Below are positions 25,979-34,732 of a DNA stretch of 64,000 nucleotides, piece by piece. Within the stretch, counting starts at the first letter, position 1. Each line of letters starts with the position of its first letter. Source of the stretch: Acinetobacter gyllenbergii CIP 110306 = MTCC 11365 (GTDB taxonomy: Bacteria > Pseudomonadota > Gammaproteobacteria > Pseudomonadales > Moraxellaceae); the NCBI RefSeq assembly GCF_000413855.1, contig NZ_ATGG01000013.1:124001-188000 (forward strand), given 5' to 3'. The notes under the pieces are model-generated. The model did not search any database. It was given only the letters and a program-made list of their open reading frames with translations, and was not told the origin of the DNA. The position numbers and the translations under genes are program-made.

Positions 25979-26488
25979 ATGTATTTCTGGAACACCAAAA
26001 AATTAATTGATGATTTAAAAAATGACCGTTTAACAGAGCAAAACTACAAAAATTACTATTTGATTAGTAGTGCATTTATGCTCATCATGATGTTTGCTAT
26101 GCGTTTTGCCCCTATTGATGATGTGCTTCCAAATCTTATTGATGCGGCGCTGAGTATTATAATTCTTATTGTTGGTGTCAATTTCTGTTTTAAGGCAAAT
26201 GGTGGCAATCAAGGAAAGCAATTTCTTAACCGTTTAATTTGTCTCTTTTTACCGATTGGTGTGAGATTTATCTTGGTATATTTACTGTTATTTACCGTCT
26301 TTATTCTTGCCTTTATTGTTACTGCACGATTTATTGATGCCACTCAAATTCCTGCTTTAATTGAACCTTATCAAAAATGGGTTGGGTTTTCTATTTCAGT
26401 TATAATGCAGGTAATGATGTATTGGCGTTTTTGTGTCGCACTTAGAGCCATTAGCCGTATAGACAATGAGGTCTTAGAAACAGGATAA
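25979..26488 (+). CDS. Inner-membrane protein, unknown function
   Basis: 169 residues with four hydrophobic segments (about 27-46, 49-68, 85-112 and 133-152) and a short charged N-terminus. I do not recognise a family. The pattern fits a small four-helix membrane protein. It has a GAGGGATAAA ribosome site and lies between two terminator-bounded genes, so it is probably transcribed from its own promoter or by read-through from glcB. Confidence 0.6.
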   Translation: MYFWNTKKLIDDLKNDRLTEQNYKNYYLISSAFMLIMMFAMRFAPIDDVLPNLIDAALSIIILIVGVNFCFKANGGNQGKQFLNRLICLFLPIGVRFILVYLLLFTVFILAFIVTARFIDATQIPALIEPYQKWVGFSISVIMQVMMYWRFCVALRAISRIDNEVLETG

Positions 26489-26553
26489 AACATCCTATTG
26501 ATGAATTTTTTGTTATAATTATCATAGTTTGATCATTTAGCCGAATCATAACG

Positions 26554-27174
26554 ATGTCACAAATTTTAAAATTAGATGCTTTAAAACAAGCGCAAGTTTC
26601 GACTTCGCCATATCCTTACTTCGTTGTTAAAAATTCGATTGTCGATAGCGAAGTGAACGCTGTTATTCAGGATTTTCCAAAGATTGAACAGGGTGGTAGC
26701 TATAACATTGAAGATGTTGAAATTAAGCCTAATTTTGATCGCTTTTTAAAGTCTTTAGACACCAAAGAATTTCGTCAGATTTTAACTGAAAAATTTGATG
26801 TGGATGTGATGGAGCATCCGATGATGATCACCTTGCGTGGTTATTCACGTCAAAAAGATGGTCGTATTCATTCTGACTCAAAAACCAAACTGCTGACCAT
26901 CCTGATTTATTTGAATGAATCTTGGGATGCACCGACAGGTCGTCTACGCATCTTGAATGATGAAAAGAATATGGATGACTATGTTGAAGAGATTGATGCG
27001 GGTCCCGGTACTCTAATTGCATTTAAAGTGACTGATAATGGTTGGCATGGTTATGTACCCTATGAGGGGCAACGCCAGTCGATTCAGATTAACTTTTTAA
27101 CCAGTGATAAAGCCAATGCCAAGCATCGTTTTATCCACGGTTTAAGCGCAAAAATGAAAAAATTATTTGGCTAA
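26554..27174 (+). CDS. 2-oxoglutarate/Fe(II)-dependent oxygenase
   Basis: 206 residues with a complete double-stranded beta-helix triad: His106-x-Asp108 (R-I-H-S-D), distal His165 (G-W-H-G) and Arg174 (Q-R-Q-S) as 2-oxoglutarate anchor. L-L-T-I-L-I-Y-L-N and G-R-L-R-I-L are typical of the 2OG-FeII_Oxy_3 group, which includes prolyl hydroxylase-like and sugar- or peptide-hydroxylating enzymes. Substrate unknown. The HMCES-like gene follows after a terminator. Confidence 0.82.
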   Translation: MSQILKLDALKQAQVSTSPYPYFVVKNSIVDSEVNAVIQDFPKIEQGGSYNIEDVEIKPNFDRFLKSLDTKEFRQILTEKFDVDVMEHPMMITLRGYSRQKDGRIHSDSKTKLLTILIYLNESWDAPTGRLRILNDEKNMDDYVEEIDAGPGTLIAFKVTDNGWHGYVPYEGQRQSIQINFLTSDKANAKHRFIHGLSAKMKKLFG

Positions 27175-27184
27175 TTTTTGCAAT

Positions 27185-27217
27185 TAAAAAGAGGAGGGTT
27201 GATACCTCCTTTTTTTA
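27185..27217 (+). terminator. Intrinsic terminator
   Basis: AAAGAGGAGG / CCTCCTTTTTTT hairpin with loop GTTGATA directly after the oxygenase gene. Confidence 0.75.
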
Positions 27218-27250
27218 ACTTTGCTTTTAAGGATAAATACTCAGCGAACT

Positions 27251-27913
27251 ATGTGTGCCAACTATAAACCATTGACAGTCGAGCAAGTTCAACAGCTTGG
27301 TTTACCTTTGATTCCATTTGAATATGGGGGAGAAGTTTACCCAAGTTATAAAACGCCGTTGCTATTTAAATCGGAGCAAGGACTGGAGTGGCGGGAAGTG
27401 TTGTTTGGTTTGGTACCAAAGTGGTCGGAAGATACTAATATTTCCAAGCATACTTATAATGCACGGCATGAAACCATTTTTCAGAAACCTAGTTTTGTAG
27501 AAGCAGCAAGCAAGTGTAAGTTTGGCGTGATTCCAGTAACTGAGTTTTATGAAAGTAAGTATATCGACAATAAACCTCAACGTTGGGGTGTACGTCGCAA
27601 AGATAGGCAAGCTTTTTATATCGCTGCATTATATGAAATCCGTAAGTTAAATGATCAGATCATTCGTTCGGCAACGATGCTTACGATGGACGCCATAGAC
27701 CATCCGATGATGAAAGATTTCCATGAACCTGGTGATGTGAAGCGTTCAGTTGTTGTTATCCCACATCAGCGTTTAGATGAGTGGTTAAGCTTGAAGCAGC
27801 CACATGAGCTTTATGAGTTCATGCAAGCTTTTCCTGTTGAGGAATTTGAGTGTTCACATGTTCCGAAACCGAAGATTGAGAAAATAACACCACAACTGAA
27901 TATGTTTGATTGA
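27251..27913 (+). CDS. SOS response-associated peptidase / HMCES-like abasic-site protein (YedK family)
   Basis: The functional start must be ATG 27251, since Cys2 (M-C-A-N-Y) is the catalytic residue that forms a thiazolidine crosslink to abasic sites in single-stranded DNA after Met removal; an upstream in-frame codon would bury it. The 220-residue protein has N-A-R-x-E-T (~70-75), F-Y-E (~99-101) and the late D-H-P-M-M (His ~151), the other active-site elements. It protects abasic sites during replication and can release itself. Frame and length match bacterial YedK. Confidence 0.9.
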   Translation: MCANYKPLTVEQVQQLGLPLIPFEYGGEVYPSYKTPLLFKSEQGLEWREVLFGLVPKWSEDTNISKHTYNARHETIFQKPSFVEAASKCKFGVIPVTEFYESKYIDNKPQRWGVRRKDRQAFYIAALYEIRKLNDQIIRSATMLTMDAIDHPMMKDFHEPGDVKRSVVVIPHQRLDEWLSLKQPHELYEFMQAFPVEEFECSHVPKPKIEKITPQLNMFD

Positions 27914-27938
27914 AATGAATATTTGTGTTGATGAGATC

Positions 27939-27966
27939 AAAAAAGGCTTCCTATAGGAAGCCTTGC
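27939..27966. terminator. Bidirectional terminator between convergent genes
   Basis: AAGGCTTCC-TATA-GGAAGCCTT stem. On the minus strand a T tract follows, so it serves mainly the MarR gene, and also stops reading from the HMCES-like gene. Confidence 0.7.
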
Positions 27967-27983
27967 TATTTTAAACCAGTTAC

Positions 27984-28451
27984 TTAGCGCGCAAGATTTT
28001 TAAACATATGGCGTAAAATTTCCATGGTTTTTTCAATTTGCAATGGTGTTAAGCCATCAAATGATTGTTCTAGGATAACAGAAGTTAGGTCATTTATTTT
28101 TGTGATCATTTCTTGACCTTTTTCGGTCAGGTAGACGCGTGTGATACGACCATCTTCTTTACATGAATAAGTATCGATATAACCTTCATCTTTAAGACGA
28201 TAAACGATTTTGGTTGTGGTCGACATTTTAGAGATGACCATGTCTGATAACTCAGACACGCTTGCATGAGGTTTGACATGCAATGCGATTAAAATGCGGC
28301 GGCGAGAATTGTCTAGACCATATTTTTTGAGTACGTTATCAATATTTTGAACGTATTGAGCATTTACTTGAGAAATCCAGTAAAAAGGGAAGTCTTCCAG
28401 GTTAAATGAATCGGCTGTAGGTAAAAAACGCGCATATTTTTTTGGCATCAC
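27984..28451 (-). CDS. MarR-family transcriptional regulator
   Basis: 155 residues with a winged helix-turn-helix: A-S-V-S-E-L-S-D-M-V-I-S-K-M-S-T-T-T-K at ~63-82 followed by the wing K-E-D-G-R-I-T-R-V-Y-L-T-E-K-G, typical of MarR. The N-terminal helix P-F-Y-W-I-S-Q-V-N contributes to dimerisation. It stands alone with a long upstream gap. A palindrome (AACTACG-CCT-CGTAGTT) 24 bp upstream of its start is a likely self-binding site. Target genes beyond itself are not evident. Confidence 0.88.
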   Translation of the reverse strand: MMPKKYARFLPTADSFNLEDFPFYWISQVNAQYVQNIDNVLKKYGLDNSRRRILIALHVKPHASVSELSDMVISKMSTTTKIVYRLKDEGYIDTYSCKEDGRITRVYLTEKGQEMITKINDLTSVILEQSFDGLTPLQIEKTMEILRHMFKNLAR

Positions 28452-28474
28452 TTATTTCCTATACTTGCACAAGA

Positions 28475-28491
28475 AACTACGCCTCGTAGTT
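28475..28491. promoter_or_regulatory. Candidate MarR operator
   Basis: AACTACG-CCT-CGTAGTT, perfect 7-bp arms and 3-bp spacer, ending 24 bp before the MarR start codon. Place and symmetry fit autorepression. Confidence 0.5.
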
Positions 28492-29069
28492 CCTAGATTC
28501 CATGAAATGTCTCTAACTTTCCTGTTAAAAAAATCTCTTTCCTGATTTTTTTAGCATTCCATTTTTTAACAAATCTGTCCAAAGATAACGGTGAAATTAT
28601 CTTTATTCTGAATGAATAAGTCATCATAAAATTCACATAAATCAGCTATTAATGATGTACTATCCAGTCGTCTTTCCCTTAAGGTTGTTCTACAGCTTTG
28701 CATCACTGCTGATTTGTAGAATAACTCTATTGTAGAAAAAAAATACGATTTTTGACGTGACATTTTTATAATAATTTCTGTCTAAAATGTCATAAATATA
28801 CGAAATCAATATATTTATAAAATAAATAAAGCTTAAAAAAATAGCGAATACAAATATTTGTATTGATCATTTGGTTAAAATATAACACATAAAAATTTTA
28901 AAAAAAGTTGAATAAATACATTCTTTATCACATTTTTCCGATGAAATTTAATCATTGCTCGTTTGTAGGACACCAGAATTAATTTTTAAATTGCTTAAGA
29001 AGTATTGCGATAACTGCAATGAAGCGGTGTAAGGGAAAACAAAATGCGAAGAAGATGCTAGATTTGAGG

Positions 29070-29112
29070 CAAAAAAAGACGCATCTAAACAGGATTACAG
29101 GTTTAGATGCGT
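29070..29112 (-). terminator. Strong intrinsic terminator of the alpha/beta hydrolase gene
   Basis: A perfect 12-bp stem ACGCATCTAAAC / GTTTAGATGCGT with a 10-nt loop; on the minus strand seven T residues follow after one base. Confidence 0.85.
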
Positions 29113-29143
29113 AAAGTGCAAAGCAAGGCAGTCATCACTTGAT

Positions 29144-30001
29144 TTAAATGTGGAGTTCACTTTCCATCAGTGGCCATAGTTTTTGATGCGATTTTTTAAA
29201 CATCAGCATGTGCCCAATTTGCTTATAGCCGTGTTGTTGAGGGTTGAGCTCAATCAATTTGGTTGGCGCATTTGGGTATAAACGTAGTAGATCTTTGACA
29301 TTTGTCTGCGTAGCAATTTCATCATCACTGGCCCAGAACGATGTGATTGGGCATTGAATTTCTTGGTGATAATCTTCAAAGATGGTTTTGCCAATTGCAT
29401 TCATGACATAACCGGGTTTGCTACAAAACTCAGCCCATTGTTTGGCAACATTTTTGGGTAGATTTTCACCCATGCCAATGAATTGAGTTGCACCATAGCC
29501 TTTAAAGAAGCTAGAAACAGGAAAAATAACATTGAACATCACAGGCGCAAGGATTTTGGTTTTCCCTTTCAAGCCTTTAACATGTCCAGTTGAACCTGCA
29601 ATGGCTAACACTTTAGCAACTTTCTGATAATTCGATGTAATCCCGAGTAACTGTCCGCCCGCGCTATGTCCAACAATAACGACTTTTTCAGCTTGAGTAC
29701 GATTTAATAAAGTCTCGATAGCTGCTGGGATATCATAGATTCCCCAGTCATTAATGCTGGCAGTCGAGTCTTTCAGTGGGCCATGTAATGACTCGCCAAT
29801 CCCTCTAAAATCAAAGCTTAAAACATCATATCCTTGCTGGCTAAGCCAATCTGCGAAAGCATGATAGAAATTTTTGGTTATCCCTGTTGCTGGGCAAATC
29901 AGAATCGGATATGACTTGCTCTGTTCTTGCGCAGGATAAAACTGAGCAGCAAGTTGATAATCATCTTTGCATGTGATCCAAAAAGATTCATAGCGATTCA
30001 T
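29144..30001 (-). CDS. Alpha/beta-fold hydrolase
   Basis: About 285 residues from the Met at 30001 (M-N-R-Y-E-S-F); the frame is open 14 codons further. The nucleophile elbow G-H-S-A-G-G places Ser at ~113, with an oxyanion-type P-A-T-G-I near 37 and F-R-G-I-G-E-S before it. The acid is probably Asp in W-A-S-D-D-E and the base His in I-G-H-M, giving a complete triad. It is of the serine aminopeptidase / lysophospholipase-like type (Hydrolase_4). Not exported. Substrate unknown. A strong terminator follows. Confidence 0.8.
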   Translation of the reverse strand: MNRYESFWITCKDDYQLAAQFYPAQEQSKSYPILICPATGITKNFYHAFADWLSQQGYDVLSFDFRGIGESLHGPLKDSTASINDWGIYDIPAAIETLLNRTQAEKVVIVGHSAGGQLLGITSNYQKVAKVLAIAGSTGHVKGLKGKTKILAPVMFNVIFPVSSFFKGYGATQFIGMGENLPKNVAKQWAEFCSKPGYVMNAIGKTIFEDYHQEIQCPITSFWASDDEIATQTNVKDLLRLYPNAPTKLIELNPQQHGYKQIGHMLMFKKSHQKLWPLMESELHI

Positions 30002-30136
30002 TTGAAAGATACTCTTATATATGCATGGTTCTACTTTACACAAGTTCTAAAAAGAAACTCGTTTAAAAAATGACTTAAAAGTCAAATTTTATGTAATATA
30101 CGCACACAAAAGGAATATTTTAATTTCGGGGATGCT

Positions 30137-30592
30137 ATGTACGTTTTAAATACTGCAACACAACTTGCGATTGTATTTAGTGGAATTTTTCTATGGGTGG
30201 GGATGCTGACTGGAGTTTGGAAATATTATCAAATTAGACAAACAGCGCAAGCAAGAGCACATTATTATGTGGATATTGCGCATCGGAGTAGTTTGCTTTA
30301 TGCCGCTGCCAGCCTCATTTTAGCCGCTTTGAGTTTCTTTACGGTTCTGTCTGATGCTTGGGCATTGTTTTGTGTAGTAGCAAATTTATTCTTTTTTGCG
30401 ATGTCGATCTTAATATATATCTTGCATGGATTATTAAAAGATACAACCAATCAATTTAAACAGCCGCATCAGGTGGGAAAGTGGACTTTACCAGCTTGGT
30501 GCATGACATTGATGATGCTAAGTTTAATTATTGTTGAGTTGGGGGCTACAGGTATTTTAGTCGTCGGAACCATTGTTCGGTTTATGCATTAA
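30137..30592 (+). CDS. Inner-membrane protein, unknown function
   Basis: 151 residues with four predicted helices (about 9-28, 50-72, 78-98 and 120-146). The N-terminus reads L-A-I-V-F-S-G-I-F-L-W-V-G-M-L-T-G-V-W-K-Y, followed by an amphipathic, Arg-containing loop (R-Q-T-A-Q-A-R-A-H-Y-Y-V-D). Similar small proteins are common in Acinetobacter but I know no function. It ends in a terminator shared with the convergent neighbour. Confidence 0.65.
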   Translation: MYVLNTATQLAIVFSGIFLWVGMLTGVWKYYQIRQTAQARAHYYVDIAHRSSLLYAAASLILAALSFFTVLSDAWALFCVVANLFFFAMSILIYILHGLLKDTTNQFKQPHQVGKWTLPAWCMTLMMLSLIIVELGATGILVVGTIVRFMH

Positions 30593-30618
30593 AAAAATGG
30601 ATGATCACTCATCCATTT
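30593..30618. terminator. Bidirectional terminator
   Basis: AAAAATGGATG / CATCCATTTTT hairpin between two convergent genes; it includes the last codons of the minus-strand gene. Confidence 0.7.
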
Positions 30619-30898
30619 TTCCTGAAGAATTTTTTTGGCGCGCTGCACTTAACTGTCGAAACTTTCGATCGACGATCGCCCACATACAAAAGGCCAGAGA
30701 TACAACCAATGCATAAGCAAAATATTCGGGTTTTAAATTACCTTTAATCGTGCCTTGAAATAACAACGTGACCATCAAGGCAAGCGTTGTTGTTGCATAT
30801 AAGATCGAATCATTCGCCTTCAGAGCGTTAATGAAGACTTGCTTGTTGAAATGTATTGATAACATCTCCATCCCTCCTTGTTGTGACGACAAAACCAT
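30605..30898 (-). CDS. Small membrane protein, unknown function
   Basis: 97 residues with two predicted membrane helices (about 32-49 and 60-76) and a basic C-terminal tail (D-R-K-F-R-Q-L-S-A-A-R-Q-K). The start is uncertain: Met1 or Met10 (M-E-M-L-S-I-H) both fit, and GGAGGGA lies before the second. No family recognised. It is convergent with the membrane-protein gene ending at 30592. Confidence 0.55.
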   Translation of the reverse strand: MVLSSQQGGMEMLSIHFNKQVFINALKANDSILYATTTLALMVTLLFQGTIKGNLKPEYFAYALVVSLAFCMWAIVDRKFRQLSAARQKNSSGKMDE

Positions 30899-31272
30899 GC
30901 GTTTTTGTCTGAATTGTTTTTTAAGTTGTACTGCTATTTTCTGAGCATTTCAATAGCAAAAGGGGGTATTTTGAAAATAAATTTATGAATGTATTGATTT
31001 ATATAACTTTTAAGTATTTTTTATATTAATTTATACTATTTTTTAGTTAAATATTACTCATTATTTTTACATTTTGAAAAAATTGGCCATCAAGATATCC
31101 TGCGGAAATAGTATCTTTTAAATGGGATATCAATAAGAAGTAAAGGGTGGCATAGACTGCCCCAAGAAAAGAAAGATTTGTCGTAAACAAAAAATGAACG
31201 TTGGATAAAAGAACATTTTCTGTATAGCTAAAATCATGTTTGGGTAAAACATCATTTTAACGACAAATCATT
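30899..31272. other. Gap downstream of brnQ
   Basis: 374 bp of AT-rich sequence. No ORF with a ribosome site, no clear terminator and no repeat longer than a few bases was recognised. Confidence 0.4.
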
Positions 31273-32574
31273 TTAATCTTTAGATGCTGTTACGCGATCA
31301 ACTACAATTGCAAAAACCAGAACGATGAGCGACGGAAGTAACCATGCAAGATTCTGTTCGTTCAATGGTAAATGTTGAATGAATGTTGGTAATTGTTCAG
31401 TAAAGCCAGCTGCTTTAATTGCTTCAATAATGCCGAATAGGAATGCAACCGCAGTCACAGAGCCAACCACGATAGAAGGGTTGTTCCAACGCTTCCAGAA
31501 AAAGCTCAGCATAATCACAACAATCGCAGGGGGATAAATTGCACTGAGTACCGGAACTGATACTGCAATCAGCTTGGTTAAACCTAAATTGGAAATCAAT
31601 AATGAAAAACCAGTCAGGATAAAAACAAGTAATTTATAAGACCAACCTGTCAATTCGGTAAAATATTCAGCACATGCACAGGTAAGGCCAATTGCGGTCA
31701 CCATACAGGCAAGGAAAATCAAGATCGTTAAGAAATAAGATCCGTAATCACCAAAGGCGTGTTGTACATAAGCATGCAGAATAATTGCACCATTGGCTGC
31801 ATTCGGCGCAACTTCATGACTACCTAAGCCAAGTTTAAATAAACTGATATAAACAAGTGTGAGTCCAACACCAGCGATTAAGCTTGCGATAATGGCATAT
31901 TTGGTAATTAACTTAGCATCCGTTACACCGCGTGATTGAATTGCTTGAATAATCACAATACCGAATACCAAAGCGCCTAAGGTGTCCATGGTCAAATAAC
32001 CACTTACAAAGCCTTCAGAAACCGGACTTGCAATATAGTTATTCACTGGCGCAGAGATTAAGCCAGTTGGAATAGCAAATGCTGCAATACCTAAAATAGC
32101 CAGTGCAACAATTTTTAAAGGTGCCAGTACATGACCCACGGTATCGAGTAATTTGTTTGGATACAGTGAAACTGCAGTCACAAAAGCAAAATAAACAACA
32201 CTATAGATAAACAGGCTGCTGCCTGATGTACCGAAGTAGGGAGCAAAACCAATTTCATACGAAACGGTTGCGGTACGAGGTGTCGCAAATAGTGGGCCTA
32301 CAGATAAATAGCAGACAATCGTTAACAGCAGGCTAAAGAAACGTCCAAGTGGAGAACTGATGATCTCGATTGAGCCTTTCATACGAGATAAGGCCATAAT
32401 CGTAATGACAGGCAAACCAACTGCGGTAATTAAGAAACCGAAAGCGGCAAGCCAAACATGTTCACCAGCCTGCTGAGCAACGATTGGAGGAAAGATAATA
32501 TTGCCTGCGCCAATAAATAACGCGAAGGTCATAAAACCTAAAGCAATGATATCTCCTGTACGAAGTTGATTCAT
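31273..32574 (-). CDS. brnQ: Branched-chain amino acid transport system II carrier
   Basis: 433 residues, about twelve membrane helices, of the LIVCS family of Na+-coupled Leu/Ile/Val symporters. The N-terminal F-I-G-A-G-N-I-I-F-P-P (~20-30) and the R-T-A-T-V-S-Y-E-I-G motif (~100-109) are the family signatures. It imports, while the AzlCD pair near 14 kb would export, the same amino acid class. Monocistronic here with long gaps on both sides; regulation, for example by Lrp, is possible but no site was recognised. Confidence 0.93.
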   Translation of the reverse strand: MNQLRTGDIIALGFMTFALFIGAGNIIFPPIVAQQAGEHVWLAAFGFLITAVGLPVITIMALSRMKGSIEIISSPLGRFFSLLLTIVCYLSVGPLFATPRTATVSYEIGFAPYFGTSGSSLFIYSVVYFAFVTAVSLYPNKLLDTVGHVLAPLKIVALAILGIAAFAIPTGLISAPVNNYIASPVSEGFVSGYLTMDTLGALVFGIVIIQAIQSRGVTDAKLITKYAIIASLIAGVGLTLVYISLFKLGLGSHEVAPNAANGAIILHAYVQHAFGDYGSYFLTILIFLACMVTAIGLTCACAEYFTELTGWSYKLLVFILTGFSLLISNLGLTKLIAVSVPVLSAIYPPAIVVIMLSFFWKRWNNPSIVVGSVTAVAFLFGIIEAIKAAGFTEQLPTFIQHLPLNEQNLAWLLPSLIVLVFAIVVDRVTASKD

Positions 32575-32934
32575 AAAGAGGGAGGCATAAAATAAAAGTG
32601 CGAATTTTAGAACAAAAATGCGTTCTTTTGAAACTAATTTATGTGAAATTTGGTTGATTTTTGACTAAAAAGAAATGATTAAAATCATATAATTAGTAAT
32701 GGTAAAGCTAATATGTTGAAAAGCTTTCTAAAACTCGAAAAATACAGAAGGACGTGAATATCCCCAGATGCGGTCAATCGAGTTTAAATATAAAAATAAA
32801 AATGGTCTTTTAGTCTTAAATAGATTGAAGATTTCAATGGGAAGGCGTACAAATATTGAAATACTTTATGCAGTCCCCATATTAATTTTTCTGCATGTGA
32901 TTTTAATCTGATTGATGAATAAGGAAAATCTCGA
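32575..32934. other. Divergent gap between brnQ and map
   Basis: 360 bp, AT-rich, containing both promoters. Short inverted repeats AGAAC-AAAAATGC-GTTCT and TGATT-AA-AATCA are visible near the brnQ side. Nothing else was recognised. Confidence 0.4.
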
Positions 32935-33729
32935 ATGAGAGCTTCTACTGTGACCATTAAAACTGAACAAGATATCGAGAAATTAAGAATCTCGGGTCGT
33001 TTAGCGGCACAAGTGCTGGAAATGATTGGCGCCTATATCAAGCCAGGTGTTTCAACTGAATATTTAGATGATATCTGCAACGATTATATTGTGAATACAT
33101 TGCAGGTGATTCCTGCCAATGTGGGCTATCACGGTTTTACCAAGACCACCTGTATTTCAGTCAATGAAGAAGTTTGTCATGCAATTCCTTCTGCAAAAAA
33201 GATTTTGCAGGACGGTGATATTTTAAATATTGATGTTGCTGTGATTAAAGATGGTTATTTTGGCGATACTAGTCGTATGTACTTCGTGGGTGAGCCGAGT
33301 CCCGAAGCCAAGAAACTGGTGGAAACAACCTATGAAGCCATGCTTGCGGGGATTCATGCAGTCAAACCTGGTGCGACATTAGGTGATATTGGGCATGCGA
33401 TTCAGTCCGTTGCGCATCGTGACGGTTATAGCATTGTGCGTGAATACTGTGGACATGGGATTGGCCGTATTTACCATGAGCAGCCAAATATCCTGCATTA
33501 TGGCCAAAAAGGTCAAGGTATGGTCTTGAAAAAAGGCATGGTGTTTACCATTGAACCGATGGTGAATGCGGGTAAACGTTATGTGAAAGAACTCAATGAT
33601 GGCTGGACTGTAGTGACACAAGATAAGTCTCTATCCGCTCAATGGGAACATATGGTTGCTGTAACAGATGACGGTTTTGAATTATTAACGCCATGGCCAA
33701 ATGGCACAGGGCATTATCCTGCTGTTTAG
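32935..33729 (+). CDS. map: Methionine aminopeptidase, type I
   Basis: Removes the N-terminal Met from new proteins. All metal ligands are present: Asp100, Asp111, His174, Glu207 and Glu238, with His82 in the substrate pocket. 264 residues fits type Ia. The gene is not next to rpsB as in E. coli; Acinetobacter often carries more than one map paralogue, so this may be a second copy. The terminator behind it is shared with the LysR gene. Confidence 0.93.
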   Translation: MRASTVTIKTEQDIEKLRISGRLAAQVLEMIGAYIKPGVSTEYLDDICNDYIVNTLQVIPANVGYHGFTKTTCISVNEEVCHAIPSAKKILQDGDILNIDVAVIKDGYFGDTSRMYFVGEPSPEAKKLVETTYEAMLAGIHAVKPGATLGDIGHAIQSVAHRDGYSIVREYCGHGIGRIYHEQPNILHYGQKGQGMVLKKGMVFTIEPMVNAGKRYVKELNDGWTVVTQDKSLSAQWEHMVAVTDDGFELLTPWPNGTGHYPAV

Positions 33730-33742
33730 GCTACTCAAAAAG

Positions 33743-33772
33743 AAAAGCGCGATTTGTTAATCGCGCTTTTTT
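33743..33772. terminator. Bidirectional terminator
   Basis: AAAAGCGCGATT-TGTT-AATCGCGCTTTT hairpin with T runs on both strands between map and the LysR gene. Confidence 0.85.
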
Positions 33773-34677
33773 CTGGTTGAACATTGGGTTAGTTGCTCGA
33801 CCAAATAATCAATGAAGACACGTACTGCAGGAAGTAAACCACGACGAGATGGATAAACAGCATGGAATATACCATGTGGCGCAGTCCATTCTGGTAGTAC
33901 CGTAACTAATTGCCCAGATTTCACAAAATCTTGGGCAATACTGTCTGGTAGTAACGCAATGCCACAGTTTTGTGTTGCTAACTCAGCCAACATCAAAAGA
34001 TTTGATCCCATAATCACAGGATTCACTTTAATTTTTTTCTGTTGTTGATCTGGACCTGTCAGTAAGAACTGTTGATCCAGATGTTCTTCCGACATACTAA
34101 TAATGCGGTGTTCGGCCAGTTGTTCTGGACTGTTAAGATGACCAAACTCATTTAAATAAGCTTGACTGGCAAAAAGACGTTGTTCAATCGCTTCAAATTG
34201 GCGTAATACAAGGTTCGGATCATCATCCAATTTAGAACGCACTCGTAAAGCAAGATCAATTCCTTCGTTAATGACATCAACACGACGGTTGCTGATCATC
34301 ATCTGAACCCGAACTTCAGGATATTTTTTTAAAAAGGCCGGTAGGATTTTTGCCATCTGGTTTTGTGCGATATCAACAGGCACACTTACTTTAATCACGC
34401 CACGAGGCTGGCTGCTTAAATGATTGACCACATCGTGTGCAGCTTGCGCGGCATTCATCATCACTTGCGCATGGCGGTAGACATCCATGCCGATGTCTGT
34501 AACAGCAAAGTGACGCGAGCTGCGTTGAATCAGACGTACACCCAGTTGTTCTTCAAGATTATAAACTCTGCGGCTGAGTTTAGATTTAGGAATGTCAGTT
34601 GCACGTTCTGCGGCACTAAAGCCACCGTGCTCTACAACGAGCGCAAAGCAGTAAAAATCATCTAAATCCGTTAGCAT
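33757..34677 (-). CDS. LysR-family transcriptional regulator
   Basis: 306 residues. The N-terminal helix-turn-helix (~18-60) reads F-S-A-A-E-R-A-T-D-I-P-K-S-K-L-S-R-R-V-Y-N-L-E, the variant with I-P-K-S typical of the CrgA/DmlR/AaeR-like group. The substrate-binding domain (~90-295) starts with G-V-I-K-V-S-V-P-V-D. LysR regulators of this group usually control a divergent gene; here the divergent neighbour is the HD-domain gene transcribed on the same strand instead, so the target is unclear. Confidence 0.88.
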   Translation of the reverse strand: MLTDLDDFYCFALVVEHGGFSAAERATDIPKSKLSRRVYNLEEQLGVRLIQRSSRHFAVTDIGMDVYRHAQVMMNAAQAAHDVVNHLSSQPRGVIKVSVPVDIAQNQMAKILPAFLKKYPEVRVQMMISNRRVDVINEGIDLALRVRSKLDDDPNLVLRQFEAIEQRLFASQAYLNEFGHLNSPEQLAEHRIISMSEEHLDQQFLLTGPDQQQKKIKVNPVIMGSNLLMLAELATQNCGIALLPDSIAQDFVKSGQLVTVLPEWTAPHGIFHAVYPSRRGLLPAVRVFIDYLVEQLTQCSTRKKRD

Positions 34678-34732
34678 TACGCTATAAACTCCAGCTTCTT
34701 GTCATCAAGTAAAATTCATACACACGTAATTA

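Larger units (their letters stand above)
28452..29143. other. 690-bp AT-rich gap upstream of the MarR gene
   Basis: Apart from the MarR operator candidate at 28475-28491 and the terminator at 29070-29112, I see no supported gene. It has long A/T runs, a short inverted repeat ATTGC / GCAAT at 29004-29020, and one 65-codon minus-strand frame (28566-28763) without family signs. A small RNA cannot be excluded. Confidence 0.4.

Noticed and set aside
28566..28763. 65-codon minus-strand ORF as a gene
   Set aside because: No ribosome site, no family resemblance and no conserved features, inside a long AT-rich gap where such frames are expected by chance.
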